The position numbers were made by a program, and so were the translations under genes. From the NCBI RefSeq assembly GCF_002160755.1, contig NZ_NFLE01000003.1:62001-126000 (forward strand): a stretch of 64,000 nucleotides of DNA. Reading direction: 5' to 3'. Source of the DNA: Lachnoclostridium sp. An14. Lineage in GTDB: Bacteria > Bacillota > Clostridia > Lachnospirales > Lachnospiraceae. Within the stretch, counting starts at the first letter, position 1, and every line of letters begins with the position of its first letter. The notes under the pieces are model-generated. The model was not told where the DNA came from. It did no database searches and was given only the letters and a program-made list of their open reading frames with translations. Positions 17,287-25,647 of the stretch are shown here, piece after piece.

Positions 17287-17300
17287 GGGGAAGGGATTGT

Positions 17301-19868
17301 ATGGATAAGAAAATGTTTCGATTTTTATGGACCAGTCTGATCGGGTTGTTGGTTCTGTGTATCAGCGTTTTTGTTCTGATCGCGCGGGTTATGCTGAAGG
17401 AAAATGAGAAATCGGCCGCCAGCATAGCGACCCCGTACATGGAGGGGGTCAGCACACAGGTTCAGCACCACTTTGAGACGCTGTTTAAAATGCGTATCCT
17501 TCAGGTGGAAAACATCGTCAGCGCGATTCCGCCGGAGGAAGTTACCGCGATTGAGGGCGAGGTTGTCGAGTATTTTACGAAACTGGGGAAAAATGTGGAG
17601 TTTGAGTATCTGGCCCTATACAATACAGAGGGGAAAGAGAACCTCATCTACGGGGAACCGTTGGAGCTGGACAATCCTGAGCTTTTCTTGGATTCCTTAA
17701 ACAGCGGCAACGAGATGGCGGGGATCGGCAGAACGAAAGACGGCGAGGCGTTGGTTCTGTATGGCATATCGGTAGGCTATCCTCATGATCAGGGGTATCC
17801 CATGACCGATGGGCAGCAGTGTACCGCCATTGTCGCCGGCGCGTCTGTGGAGCGTCTGAACGAGATGCTTTCCTTAGGGCTTGACAACAGCCTTGTCTAT
17901 ACCAACATCGTACAAAGTGACGGCACATTTATCATAAAAAATGAGGGTGTCAGCGAGGACAACTGGTATGATTGGGTGCTGCGCAACGGTCAGGAAAGCG
18001 GCATCGACGGGATTGAGGAAGAAGTGGAGGCAATGCGGCGGGCCATCGTCCAGCGGGAAGATTTCAGTATGCTGGCAGCGCTGCGGGGGGAGAAACGCCA
18101 TGTATATTGCTCCCAGCTTCCCTATACGGTGTGGACGCTGGTAACGGTGATGCCCCACGGCATTCTGGATGAGGCCGTATCTGAGCTTGGGGCGCGGCGG
18201 GTCAGCCTGTCGTTGGGGGGCTGCGGGATTATTCTGGCGGCTACGATGATCGTGTTTTTCTACTATTTCAGGTTCTCCCGGGAGCAGATGCTGGAGCTGG
18301 ACGCGGCGAAGGAGGACGCGGTGCACGCGAACGCGGCAAAGAGTGAATTTCTCGCCAACATGAGCCACGATATTCGCACCCCCATGAACGCCATCATCGG
18401 CATGACGGCCATAGCCACCGCCAATGTGGATAACCGGGAGAAACTCCTGGAATGCCTGCGGAAAATCACCCTGTCCAGCAAGCAGCTTTTGGGGTTGATC
18501 AACGATGTGTTGGATATGTCGAAGATTGAAAGCGGAAAACTGACGTTAAATTATGACCTGCTCTCTCTGCGGGAAACCATGGAAAGCATCGTAAGCATCA
18601 TCCAGCCCCAGGTCAAGGCCAAAAAACAGACGTTCAATATCTTTATTCACAGGATCCAGGCGGAGAATATCTACGCGGATGGGGTGCGCTTAAACCAAGT
18701 GCTGCTGAACCTCCTTTCCAACGCGCTGAAGTTCACGCCGGAGGGCGGGGACATCACCGTTACAGTGTCCCAGGAGGACTCGCCCAAAGGGGAAGCTTAC
18801 GTCCGCACCCATTTCTGGGTGAAGGATACGGGCATCGGGATGTCAAAGGAGTTTCAGGCGAAGATCTTTGAAAGCTTTGTGCGCGAGGACAGCGCGCGGG
18901 TGCATAAGGTGGAAGGAACGGGGCTGGGCATGGCCATCACCAAGTACATCGTGGACAAATCGGAAGGCAGCATTGAGCTGACAAGCGAGCTGGATAAAGG
19001 TACGGAATTCCATGTGACCTTTGATTTTGAGCGGGGAGAATCTAGGGACGAGGAAATGATCCTGCCAAACTGGGATGTCCTGGTGGTAGATGATGACGAA
19101 GAACTGTGCCGCAGCGCTGCGGATTCTCTGAATGAGATCGGCGTTCACGCGGAATGGGCGTTGGACGGCCGTTCCGCCATTGATATGACGGTAAAGCGGC
19201 ATGAACAGCACAAGGACTATTTTGTGGTGCTGCTGGACTGCAAAATGCCGGAGATGGATGGAATTGAGACGGCCCGTGAAATACGCCGCCGCATCGGCGA
19301 CGGTGTGCCCATCCTGCTGATGTCTGCCTATGATTGGGGGGATATTGAGGATGAGGCGCGGGCAGCGGGGATTACCGGCTTTATCGCCAAACCCCTGTTT
19401 AAGACAACGCTGTATCACAGCCTCAGCCCCTTTGCGGAGACAGAGCACCAGGAGCTGGAGGCGTCGGAGCCGCAGGTGGATTTTAGCGGAAAACGGCTGC
19501 TGATGGCCGAGGACAATGAGATGAACTGGGAAATCGCCAGCACGCTGCTGGAAACCTATGGGTTTGAGCTGACCTGGGCGGAAAACGGCGAGGTCTGTGT
19601 GGCGAAGTTTGAGGAGTCGGAGCCGGGCTACTATGACGCGGTGCTGATGGATCTGCGGATGCCGGTGATGAACGGCTATGAGGCGACGAAGGCGATCCGA
19701 AGCTCCGGCCGCCCGGACGCGGACATCCCCATTATCGCCATGACGGCGGACGCGTTTTCCGAGGATGTCCAGCGCTGCCTGGACTGCGGCATGAACGCCC
19801 ACACGGCGAAACCTCTGGATATGAAGGCGGTGCTGAAAATCCTGCAAAAATTTGTATTTAAGGAATAA
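17301..19868 (+). CDS. Hybrid sensor histidine kinase with two receiver domains
   Basis: An 855-aa membrane sensor. TM1 is at about 8-29, a Cache-like extracytoplasmic domain at 30-300, TM2 at about 303-323, HisKA with phospho-acceptor H356 in [13 protein letters not shown], and HATPase with [19 protein letters not shown] and [10 protein letters not shown]. Two receiver domains follow: REC1 at about 591-710 with acceptor D646 ([11 protein letters not shown]), and REC2 at about 731-852 with D784 ([11 protein letters not shown]). No DNA-binding output domain is fused or encoded next door, so the phosphorelay partner is elsewhere. Start chosen at 17301 for AGGGGAAGGG upstream; an ATG at 17283 would add six residues and overlap the small ORF. 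Confidence 0.92.
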   Translation: MDKKMFRFLWTSLIGLLVLCISVFVLIARVMLKENEKSAASIATPYMEGVSTQVQHHFETLFKMRILQVENIVSAIPPEEVTAIEGEVVEYFTKLGKNVEFEYLALYNTEGKENLIYGEPLELDNPELFLDSLNSGNEMAGIGRTKDGEALVLYGISVGYPHDQGYPMTDGQQCTAIVAGASVERLNEMLSLGLDNSLVYTNIVQSDGTFIIKNEGVSEDNWYDWVLRNGQESGIDGIEEEVEAMRRAIVQREDFSMLAALRGEKRHVYCSQLPYTVWTLVTVMPHGILDEAVSELGARRVSLSLGGCGIILAATMIVFFYYFRFSREQMLELDAAKEDAVHANAAKSEFLANMSHDIRTPMNAIIGMTAIATANVDNREKLLECLRKITLSSKQLLGLINDVLDMSKIESGKLTLNYDLLSLRETMESIVSIIQPQVKAKKQTFNIFIHRIQAENIYADGVRLNQVLLNLLSNALKFTPEGGDITVTVSQEDSPKGEAYVRTHFWVKDTGIGMSKEFQAKIFESFVREDSARVHKVEGTGLGMAITKYIVDKSEGSIELTSELDKGTEFHVTFDFERGESRDEEMILPNWDVLVVDDDEELCRSAADSLNEIGVHAEWALDGRSAIDMTVKRHEQHKDYFVVLLDCKMPEMDGIETAREIRRRIGDGVPILLMSAYDWGDIEDEARAAGITGFIAKPLFKTTLYHSLSPFAETEHQELEASEPQVDFSGKRLLMAEDNEMNWEIASTLLETYGFELTWAENGEVCVAKFEESEPGYYDAVLMDLRMPVMNGYEATKAIRSSGRPDADIPIIAMTADAFSEDVQRCLDCGMNAHTAKPLDMKAVLKILQKFVFKE

Positions 19869-19961
19869 ACGGAATGGGAAAACGCCGGTTCCATCCCGGA
19901 GCCGGCGGAAAGATTTGGCCGGTTTCGGGGCGGCGGTCTGTGAGTTTCCGAAAAATGGGTG

Positions 19962-19990
19962 TTGACAAAGGCCGGTTCCCAGCCTATAAT
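19962..19990 (+). promoter_or_regulatory. Consensus promoter of the tyrS T-box transcript
   Basis: TTGACA (19962-19967), 17-bp spacer, TATAAT (19985-19990). Confidence 0.88.
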
Positions 19991-19996
19991 ACAGAT

Positions 19997-20299
19997 AATT
20001 TCACAAACAAATGCGGTGAAGGGAACAAGTAATTTCTGGAACGAGCGTACAGAAAGCAGCCGGCGGATGAGAGGCGCACGCATCACCAGGGACGAATACC
20101 TCCCGGAGCAGCGCCCCAAACGGGGCGGACGGCAGAGAGCTGGACGCATCCCCAAGTAGGCGGCGACGGAGCGGCGGACGTTATACCGGCCGGAGTATGA
20201 TGGTACTCCATGAGACAGACGGTGCGAGCCGTCTGTGAATAAAGGTGGTAACACGAGCGGCAGCCTCGTCCTTTTTGGACTGGGCTGCCTTCTTTTTTT
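19997..20299 (+). ncRNA. Tyrosine T-box leader with intrinsic terminator
   Basis: The leader senses uncharged tRNA-Tyr and controls readthrough into tyrS. The specifier loop GACGAATACC holds the tyrosine codon TAC at 20097-20099. The T-box sequence AAAGGTGGTAACACGAGCG at 20241-20259 contains TGGT, which would pair with the ACCA end of tRNA-Tyr. The terminator stem GGCAGCC/GGCTGCC (20259-20265 with 20283-20289) is followed by TTCTTTTTTT. Stem I, the specifier region and the antiterminator follow the usual order. The gap 19869-19961 before the promoter shows no gene. Confidence 0.93.
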
Positions 20300-20363
20300 C
20301 CTGGGAAACGGCGTTTCTTATGGGAAAAGCGTTTTGGTTGCGCATTGTAGCGCATAGTTTTAA

Positions 20364-20489
20364 TTGTTTAACAGGAAACGAAGTTTCCTGTTAAACAAGA
20401 TTGCTCCGCGAGGAGGCACACTCCGCGCAAAGGAAAATGGCTGTTTACGCAGCCGCGCTCCGGCGCGAGTGTGCGCCAAGCGCACACTT
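20364..20489 (+). repeat. Family-2 repeat, copy A (between T-box terminator and tyrS)
   Basis: A 16-bp perfect stem, 20364-20379 with 20383-20398 (loop GAA), is followed by the family body: TGCTCCGCGAGGAGG, CACTCCGCGCAAAGGAAAATGGCTG, a CAGCCGCG segment and the terminal hairpin GTGTGCG/CGCACAC (20469-20475 with 20481-20487). It lies inside the tyrS transcript, after the T-box terminator and 36 bp before the gene. Confidence 0.85.
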
Positions 20490-20524
20490 ATTATAATTCC
20501 AGAAAAGAAAAGGAGATCCTGACA

Positions 20525-21751
20525 ATGCAGATTTACGAGGAGCTGGTTGCCCGCGGCCTGATCGCCCAGGTGACCAATGAGGAAGAAATCAAAAACATGG
20601 TAAACAACGGAAAAGCCACCTTCTACATCGGCTTTGACCCCACGGCGGACAGCCTTCACGTGGGCCATTTCATGGCGCTGTGCCTGATGAAACGCCTTCA
20701 GATGGCAGGAAACCGCCCCATCGCTTTGATCGGCGGCGGCACCGGCATGGTGGGCGACCCCTCCGGCCGCACGGATATGCGCCAGATGATGACGGTGGAG
20801 ACCATCGAGCACAACTGCGAGTGCTTTAAGAAACAGATGAGCCGTTTCATCGACTTTTCCGACGGCAAGGCCCTGATGGTAAACAACGCCGAGTGGCTCA
20901 CAAAGCTCAACTACATCGAGCTGCTGCGGGAGGTTGGCTCCTGTTTCAGCGTAAACAATATGCTCCGCGCCGAGTGCTACAAGCAGAGAATGGAGAAAGG
21001 CCTCAGTTTCCTGGAGTTCAACTACATGATCATGCAGAGCTACGATTTCTATATGCTGTTCCAGAAATACGGCTGCAATATGCAGTTCGGCGGCGACGAC
21101 CAGTGGAGCAATATGTTAGGCGGAACGGAGCTGATCCGCAGAAAGCTGGGCAAGGACGCCCACGCCATGACCATCACCCTGCTGTTAAACTCCGAGGGCA
21201 AGAAGATGGGCAAGACCCAGTCCGGAGCCGTTTGGCTGGATCCCAACAAGACCTCTCCCTTCGATTTCTACCAGTACTGGAGAAACATCGCCGACGCCGA
21301 CGTGCTGAAATGCCTGCGGATGCTCACTTTCCTGCCCCTGGAGCAGATCGACGAGATGGACAAGTGGGAGGGCAGCCAGTTAAATACGGCCAAGGAGATC
21401 CTGGCCTACGAGCTGACCAACCTGGTACACGGCGAGGAGGAGGCGAAGAAAGCCCAGGAGGCCGCGAGAGCCCTGTTTGGCGGCGCCGGAGATTCCGTCA
21501 ATATGCCCTGTCTTGAGCTGACGGACGGGGACTTTGAGAACGGAACCATCGGCCTTCTGACCATCCTTCAGAAATCCGGCCTGTGCGCCTCCCGCTCCGA
21601 CGCCAGAAGAAACGTGGAGCAGGGCGGAGTGTCCGTGGACGGAACTCAGGTCAAGGACGTCAAGGCGGAGTTTACCAAGGACCAGATCGGAAAGGAAGGT
21701 GTCATCGTCAAGAGAGGCAAGAAAAACTTCATGAAGGTTATGGTGAAATAA
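20525..21751 (+). CDS. tyrS: Tyrosyl-tRNA synthetase
   Basis: A 408-aa class I synthetase that charges tRNA-Tyr with tyrosine in the cytosol. It has the HIGH-like motif HVGH at 45-48, the tyrosine pocket segments GGGTGMVGDPSGR and QFGGDDQWSN, and the KMSKS-equivalent KKMGKT near 232. The C-terminal S4 RNA-binding domain is at about 340-408 (SRSDARRNVEQGGVSVDG). The start is at 20525 with AAGGAG upstream; the open frame upstream passes through the repeat and is not coding. It is controlled by the T-box leader at 19997-20299. Confidence 0.97.
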   Translation: MQIYEELVARGLIAQVTNEEEIKNMVNNGKATFYIGFDPTADSLHVGHFMALCLMKRLQMAGNRPIALIGGGTGMVGDPSGRTDMRQMMTVETIEHNCECFKKQMSRFIDFSDGKALMVNNAEWLTKLNYIELLREVGSCFSVNNMLRAECYKQRMEKGLSFLEFNYMIMQSYDFYMLFQKYGCNMQFGGDDQWSNMLGGTELIRRKLGKDAHAMTITLLLNSEGKKMGKTQSGAVWLDPNKTSPFDFYQYWRNIADADVLKCLRMLTFLPLEQIDEMDKWEGSQLNTAKEILAYELTNLVHGEEEAKKAQEAARALFGGAGDSVNMPCLELTDGDFENGTIGLLTILQKSGLCASRSDARRNVEQGGVSVDGTQVKDVKAEFTKDQIGKEGVIVKRGKKNFMKVMVK

Positions 21752-21795
21752 GAGCCGGAAAGAAAAAATCAGAAAAGAAAAGATCAGAAAAGAGA

Positions 21796-21833
21796 GGCGC
21801 GGGCTGCGAAGAAATGCGGTCCGCGCCGTTTTT
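21796..21833 (+). terminator. Terminator between tyrS and the convergent wall-binding protein gene
   Basis: GGCGCGG/CCGCGCC (21796-21802 with 21821-21827) is followed by GTTTTTG. The stem is also available to transcripts from the opposite strand. Confidence 0.7.
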
Positions 21834-21882
21834 GTGCCATATAGTGAACAGGCGATTCCCTATTATATATAGAAGAATCCCG

Positions 21883-22767
21883 TCAGGACAGAGACCCGTC
21901 CGCCGCCGGGGTGAAGGTTCTCGGCCCGGTGAGCATACTGCCGTCCTCCTGCATATAGTAGGTCTTTCCCTCTACCTGGACGAACCCACGCTCCATCCGT
22001 CCCGTCTCCAGGTTCAGGAAATACCATTTCCCGCCGTCCTCCACCCAGCCTTTTGCCAGGGTGCCGTCCGGATTGTAGTAGAGCCACTGGGCGCTGGCGG
22101 TGCCGGCCTCGCCGCTCTCCAGCACCCATCCCGTCTGGATGTGGGGCTGTACCGTATCCTCACTGCCGCTCTCCTCCGGGCCATAGGGCTGAAACATCAT
22201 AATCCGGGAGGCGGTGGTGCCATCTGACCATACAAGGCAGCGGGCGCCGGGATAGAGGTTTTCCAGGTAGAGCATATTCCGGGTGAGATAGGGGGAGATG
22301 GGGCAGTCAGAGGAAACCTGGAATACCAGTCCGTCTGCCGCGGTCAGCTGATAGCCGCCGTCTGCCGCCTCAAAAGACTTCACTTCAATGTAGTCCGGCA
22401 CCCGGTAATCCGCGGGAATCTGGGTTAAAATTACGTCCGCCGTGGTCTGGGGCGGCAGGCTTAAGGTCATAACGGGACTTAAGTAGGCGTAAACCGTCTC
22501 CCCGGAGGGAAGCTGGTCCGCTGCCACAGGCATTCCGCTCGCGGCGTTTAAGATCTTTGTGTCCTCGGACAGGTGGATCACCACCTCTCCGGTGTAGGAC
22601 TGCTGGCTCTGGTTGTCAATAGTGAGCTGATTCTCGGAATTTACCGTAACCGGTCCCCAGATCCGCAGCTCCGATAAAGGGTCTGCCATCGCCGGAACAG
22701 CGCTCATGGCAGATACCGCGGCTGCCGCGCAGAGGGCGGCTAACATACGTTTTTTATGGAATTTCAT
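21883..22767 (-). CDS. Secreted protein with choline-binding-type cell-wall repeats
   Basis: A 294-aa exported protein with a Sec signal peptide of about 28 residues ending at AMA|DP. The central 190 residues form an unknown domain (many threonine and valine strands, DTKILNAASG, YIEVKSFEA). The last 70 residues contain wall-binding repeats: GTLAKGWVEDGGKWYFLN and TGRMERGFVQVEGKTYYM, with the GW/YY pattern of the choline-binding repeat family. It should attach non-covalently to the cell wall. AGGAGG lies 9 bases before the ATG, and a TATAAT (22800-22805, minus strand) is a likely -10. The adjacent intergenic region holds family-1 element copy 2. Confidence 0.85.
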   Translation of the reverse strand: MKFHKKRMLAALCAAAAVSAMSAVPAMADPLSELRIWGPVTVNSENQLTIDNQSQQSYTGEVVIHLSEDTKILNAASGMPVAADQLPSGETVYAYLSPVMTLSLPPQTTADVILTQIPADYRVPDYIEVKSFEAADGGYQLTAADGLVFQVSSDCPISPYLTRNMLYLENLYPGARCLVWSDGTTASRIMMFQPYGPEESGSEDTVQPHIQTGWVLESGEAGTASAQWLYYNPDGTLAKGWVEDGGKWYFLNLETGRMERGFVQVEGKTYYMQEDGSMLTGPRTFTPAADGSLS

Positions 22768-22854
22768 AGATGCGTTCCTCCTGATTGTTTGATAGGTTTA
22801 TTATAGCAGAGAGGAGGAAAAGAAAATAGTGTCAGAAGGCTTAAGAATTCTTAC

Positions 22855-23190
22855 TTTTTACTGTGAAAGCCCCGGATGGCGACGATATAGATGGGCGTGC
22901 TCGCACGCACAGATATATCGGCATCAGACGGGCAAGGCAGTATAAAAAGTGTGCGCTTGGCGCACACTCGCGCCGGAGCGCGGCTGCGCCAGCAGCCATA
23001 TTCCTTTGCGCGGAGTGCGCCTCCCTGCGGAGCATTCTTATTTAACAGGAAACTGCGTTTCCTGTTAAATAAGAAAGTAGGGCGGTAGCCCGGATTTCGA
23101 ATACCGCCGGCAGATGGCGGGAACGCCGTAGGCGTGGAGCCATCTGGCTTTCAGGATTTGTGATGACCGCGTTAGCGGTCATGTCCGTTT
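22855..23190 (-). repeat. Folded repeat element, family 1, copy 2 (carries a nested family-2 repeat)
   Basis: Reading on the minus strand, bases 23190-23156 are identical to the first 35 bases of copy 1, including hairpin P0 (23163-23170 with 23175-23182). P1 is kept: GGCTTTCA/TGAAAGCC (23146-23153 with 22864-22871). P2 is AGATGGC/GCCATCT (23112-23118 with 23139-23145), a different sequence from copy 1 but still complementary. P3 is GGCGGTA/TACCGCC (23081-23087 with 23102-23108). P4 is CGATATA/TATATCG (22883-22889 with 22914-22920), again different but paired, with the conserved apical GCGTG/CACGC. The 3' end AGTAAAAA also matches. About 130 bp of family-2 repeat sits between P3 and P4. Confidence 0.7.
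22944..23075 (-). repeat. Family-2 repeat, copy B
   Basis: This is the longest hairpin of the family, 19 bp perfect (23035-23053 with 23057-23075, loop TGC), followed on the minus strand by the same body and terminal GTGTGCG hairpin. It lies inside family-1 copy 2. Confidence 0.85.
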
Positions 23191-23214
23191 TAAAACAACG
23201 GCGGAATTCCTTCT

Positions 23215-23733
23215 TTATTTTTTGCGGTTCAGCCGAATATCCTCCAAATATTCAAACAGATCAGCGTCCACATTGTCAAAGAGACGGTTCTTTTTGGAGG
23301 GGATTTTTTGCAGGTGCTGAGAGTGGATTTCCTCGTCCGTCTCCCGGATTTCCTTCTGTAAGTCTCTGGCGGACAGGCGCACGGCGCCCTTTCCCAGGAT
23401 GATCACCTGCTCCAGACGGTCGGAGGTGGCCACCCGCACGTGATGGGTGCGGCCGATTTCCTGAGTGACTTTTTCGATGTACTGGTCCGCGGTCTCCGCC
23501 TCTTTGGTGAAGATCACGTGGATATTGTGGTACTGGATGACCTCTCCCGGGTTTCCTTTCACCTTGTAGCCGTCAAAGACCAGGATCACGTTGCACTTTT
23601 TAAACCCCTGGTAGTTGCAGAGGATGTCCTGGAGCCGCAGTCTGGCAGCGTCCAGATTGGTGTCCGCCAGGGCTTTTAGCTCCGGCCACGCGAATATGAT
23701 ATTGTATCCGTCAACTAACAGGTATTCTGCCAT
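23215..23733 (-). CDS. NYN-domain (YacP/Rae1-like) ribonuclease
   Basis: A 172-aa PIN-like nuclease. It has the hallmark LLVDGYNII at residues 5-13, acidic site residues in NVILVFDGYKVKG, ETADQYIEKV (acidic) and RVATSDRLEQ, as in B. subtilis YacP/Rae1, a ribosome-associated endoribonuclease. Length matches the family (about 170). The start at 23733 follows AAAGGATACATT. The open frame upstream of it has no ribosome binding site. The gene is divergent from the aminotransferase at 23947. Confidence 0.9.
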   Translation of the reverse strand: MAEYLLVDGYNIIFAWPELKALADTNLDAARLRLQDILCNYQGFKKCNVILVFDGYKVKGNPGEVIQYHNIHVIFTKEAETADQYIEKVTQEIGRTHHVRVATSDRLEQVIILGKGAVRLSARDLQKEIRETDEEIHSQHLQKIPSKKNRLFDNVDADLFEYLEDIRLNRKK

Positions 23734-23842
23734 AATGTATCCTTTCCCGTGCTGTGTTTCAAAACAGCCGTCCGATTTTATTTTAGTGGCTGAGGGGTGG
23801 GATGTCAAGAAAAGGTGGGGAAAAGGCGAAAGGCGGCTGGGA

Positions 23843-23871
23843 AAAAGTACTTGCGCAAATGGTGTTTTTGG
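23843..23871 (+). promoter_or_regulatory. Promoter of the aminotransferase gene
   Basis: TTGCGC (23843-23848), 17-bp spacer, GATAAT (23866-23871). Confidence 0.65.
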
Positions 23872-23946
23872 TGGATAATGGTTACGTTACTGTTGCAATG
23901 AATTCATGCACGAAAATTGCATAAGACAGGATGAGGAGAATGAAAA

Positions 23947-25278
23947 ATGAAAGCATACGCCGAGATGACAAGAGATGAGCTGAAAGCGCTGCATAAAGAG
24001 CTGTCGAAACAGTACAGGGAGATGCAGGAAAAAGATCTGAAACTGGATATGTCCAGAGGAAAGCCAAGCCTGGCCCAGCTCGACCTGTCCATGGGGATGA
24101 TGGACGTGCTCAGCAGCGAGGACGATCTGACCTGTGAGGACGGAACTGACTGCCGTAACTATGGCTGTCTGGAGGGCATCAGCGAGGTGAAGGAGCTGAT
24201 CGCGGACATGATGGAGGTGGCCCCCGCCAACGTGATTATTTACGGAAACTCCAGCCTGAACGTGATGTACGACACCGTGGCCCGCTCCATTACCAACGGA
24301 GTGATGGGAAGCACTCCCTGGGGCAAGCTGGACAAGGTGAAATTCCTCTGCCCCGTTCCGGGTTATGACCGCCATTTTGCCATCACAGAGTACTTTGGCA
24401 TCGAGATGATCAACGTGCCCATGACGCCTCAGGGTCCGGATATGGATATGGTGGAGAAACTGGTTGCCGAGGACGATTCCATCAAGGGCATCTGGTGTGT
24501 GCCGAAGTATTCCAATCCTCAGGGATATTCCTATTCCGACGAGACGGTGAGACGGTTCGCCCGCTTAAAGCCGGCAGCCCAGGATTTCCGTATTTACTGG
24601 GACAACGCCTACACCATCCATCACCTTTACGACAACGACCAGGATCATCTGATTGAGATTCTGGCGGAGTGTAAGAGAGCGGGAAATCCCGACCTGGCAT
24701 ATAAATTCGCCTCCACCTCCAAGATCTGTTTCCCCGGTTCCGGAATCGCTGCCCTGGCGGCCTCTCCCAACAACCTGGAGGACATCAGAAAGCAGCTTTC
24801 CGTCCAGACCATCGGTCACGACAAGGTAAACCAGCTGCGCAACGTGCGGTTCTTTAAGAACATTCACGGCATGGTGGAGCATATGAGAAAGCACGCCGAC
24901 ATCCTGCGCCCGAAGTTTGAGGCGGTGGAGCGCATCCTGGAGCAGGAGCTGGGCGGCCTTGGCATCGCGGAGTGGACCAGCCCCAAGGGCGGTTACTTCA
25001 TCTCCTTTGAGTCCATGGACGGCTGCGCAAAGGAGATCGTGGCTCGTTGCAAGAAGGCCGGCGTGGTGATGACCAACGCGGGAGCGACCTATCCCTACGG
25101 AAAGGATCCCCACGACAGCAATATCCGCATCGCCCCCTCCTACCCGCCGTTAAACGACCTGGAGCTGGCCACGGAGCTGTTATGCCTGTGCACCAAGCTG
25201 GTGAGCGTGGAGAAACTGATGGCGAACGCGGGAAAGACTGCTCCGAAAAAAGAGGAGGCCGCAGCGGCAGAGGCGTAA
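23947..25278 (+). CDS. PLP-dependent aminotransferase (MocR-like aspartate aminotransferase family)
   Basis: A 443-aa class I/II aminotransferase of the clostridial group with an extended N-terminus (EMTRDELKALHKELSKQY) resembling Pfam Aminotran_MocR. The LDMSRGKPSLAQLDL segment, GNSSLNVMYD, PVPGYDRHF, WCVPKYSNPQG and WDNAYTIHH line the cofactor site, and the Schiff-base lysine is K259 in ASTSKICFPGSG. It moves amino groups between an amino acid and a 2-oxo acid; the exact pair is not clear, aspartate or alanine being likely. The C-terminus ends in an Ala/Glu-rich tail. GAGGAGAATGAAAA precedes the ATG. Confidence 0.9.
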   Translation: MKAYAEMTRDELKALHKELSKQYREMQEKDLKLDMSRGKPSLAQLDLSMGMMDVLSSEDDLTCEDGTDCRNYGCLEGISEVKELIADMMEVAPANVIIYGNSSLNVMYDTVARSITNGVMGSTPWGKLDKVKFLCPVPGYDRHFAITEYFGIEMINVPMTPQGPDMDMVEKLVAEDDSIKGIWCVPKYSNPQGYSYSDETVRRFARLKPAAQDFRIYWDNAYTIHHLYDNDQDHLIEILAECKRAGNPDLAYKFASTSKICFPGSGIAALAASPNNLEDIRKQLSVQTIGHDKVNQLRNVRFFKNIHGMVEHMRKHADILRPKFEAVERILEQELGGLGIAEWTSPKGGYFISFESMDGCAKEIVARCKKAGVVMTNAGATYPYGKDPHDSNIRIAPSYPPLNDLELATELLCLCTKLVSVEKLMANAGKTAPKKEEAAAAEA

Positions 25279-25470
25279 GAGCCGGCAGGAAAGCGGATTT
25301 CACGGTCCTTTACGGTCCTGTTTTTTGCGGGAATCCTGTAAATCCCGTTTTTGCGGAAATCCATTCTTGAAGCGTTTTAGTGACACAGACATGAGGGCCT
25401 TATGGTCAAACCTCCTCCGGCAGGCGGGCCTGCGTGGGATGGTTGGCCGTCTGGCCCTGGCATCGGATAT

Positions 25471-25597
25471 AAAAAAGTGTGCGCTTGGCGCACACTCGCG
25501 CCGGAGCGCGGCTGCGTCAGCAGCCATTTTCCTTTGCGCGGAGTGTGCCTCCTTGCGGAGCATTGTTCTTTAACAGGAAACGAAGTTTCCTGTTAAA
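25471..25597 (-). repeat. Family-2 repeat, copy C
   Basis: A complete copy on the minus strand: 13-bp hairpin 25569-25581 with 25585-25597 (loop GAA), body, and terminal GTGTGCG hairpin near 25477-25495. The rest of the 25279-25470 gap contains a short CGGGA/TCCCG stem with a T run (25328-25346, possible weak terminator of the aminotransferase gene) and a GCAGGC/GCCTGC hairpin, but no gene. Confidence 0.85.
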
Positions 25598-25602
25598 TAA
25601 AA

Positions 25603-25632
25603 AATCCCGGCGATCCGAAAATCGTCGGGATT
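25603..25632 (-). terminator. Terminator of the LysR gene
   Basis: AATCCCGACGAT/ATCGCCGGGATT on the minus strand (12-bp stem with one G-T pair, loop TTTCGG) is followed by TTTTTTA. Confidence 0.75.
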
Positions 25633-25647
25633 ATTTCCAATCAGGAG

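Noticed and set aside
20364-20489. Conserved-looking peptide frames in family-2 repeats (for example LRKEAHSAQRNMAA and, on the other strand, VRLAHTRAGARLRQQ).
   Set aside because: Both strands are open in most copies, frames break in copies D-F, and starts lack ribosome binding sites; the conservation reflects the repeat DNA.
23156-23190. Terminal inverted repeats of an insertion sequence.
   Set aside because: The block is at only one end of each element, and there is no transposase or matching inverted copy at the other end.
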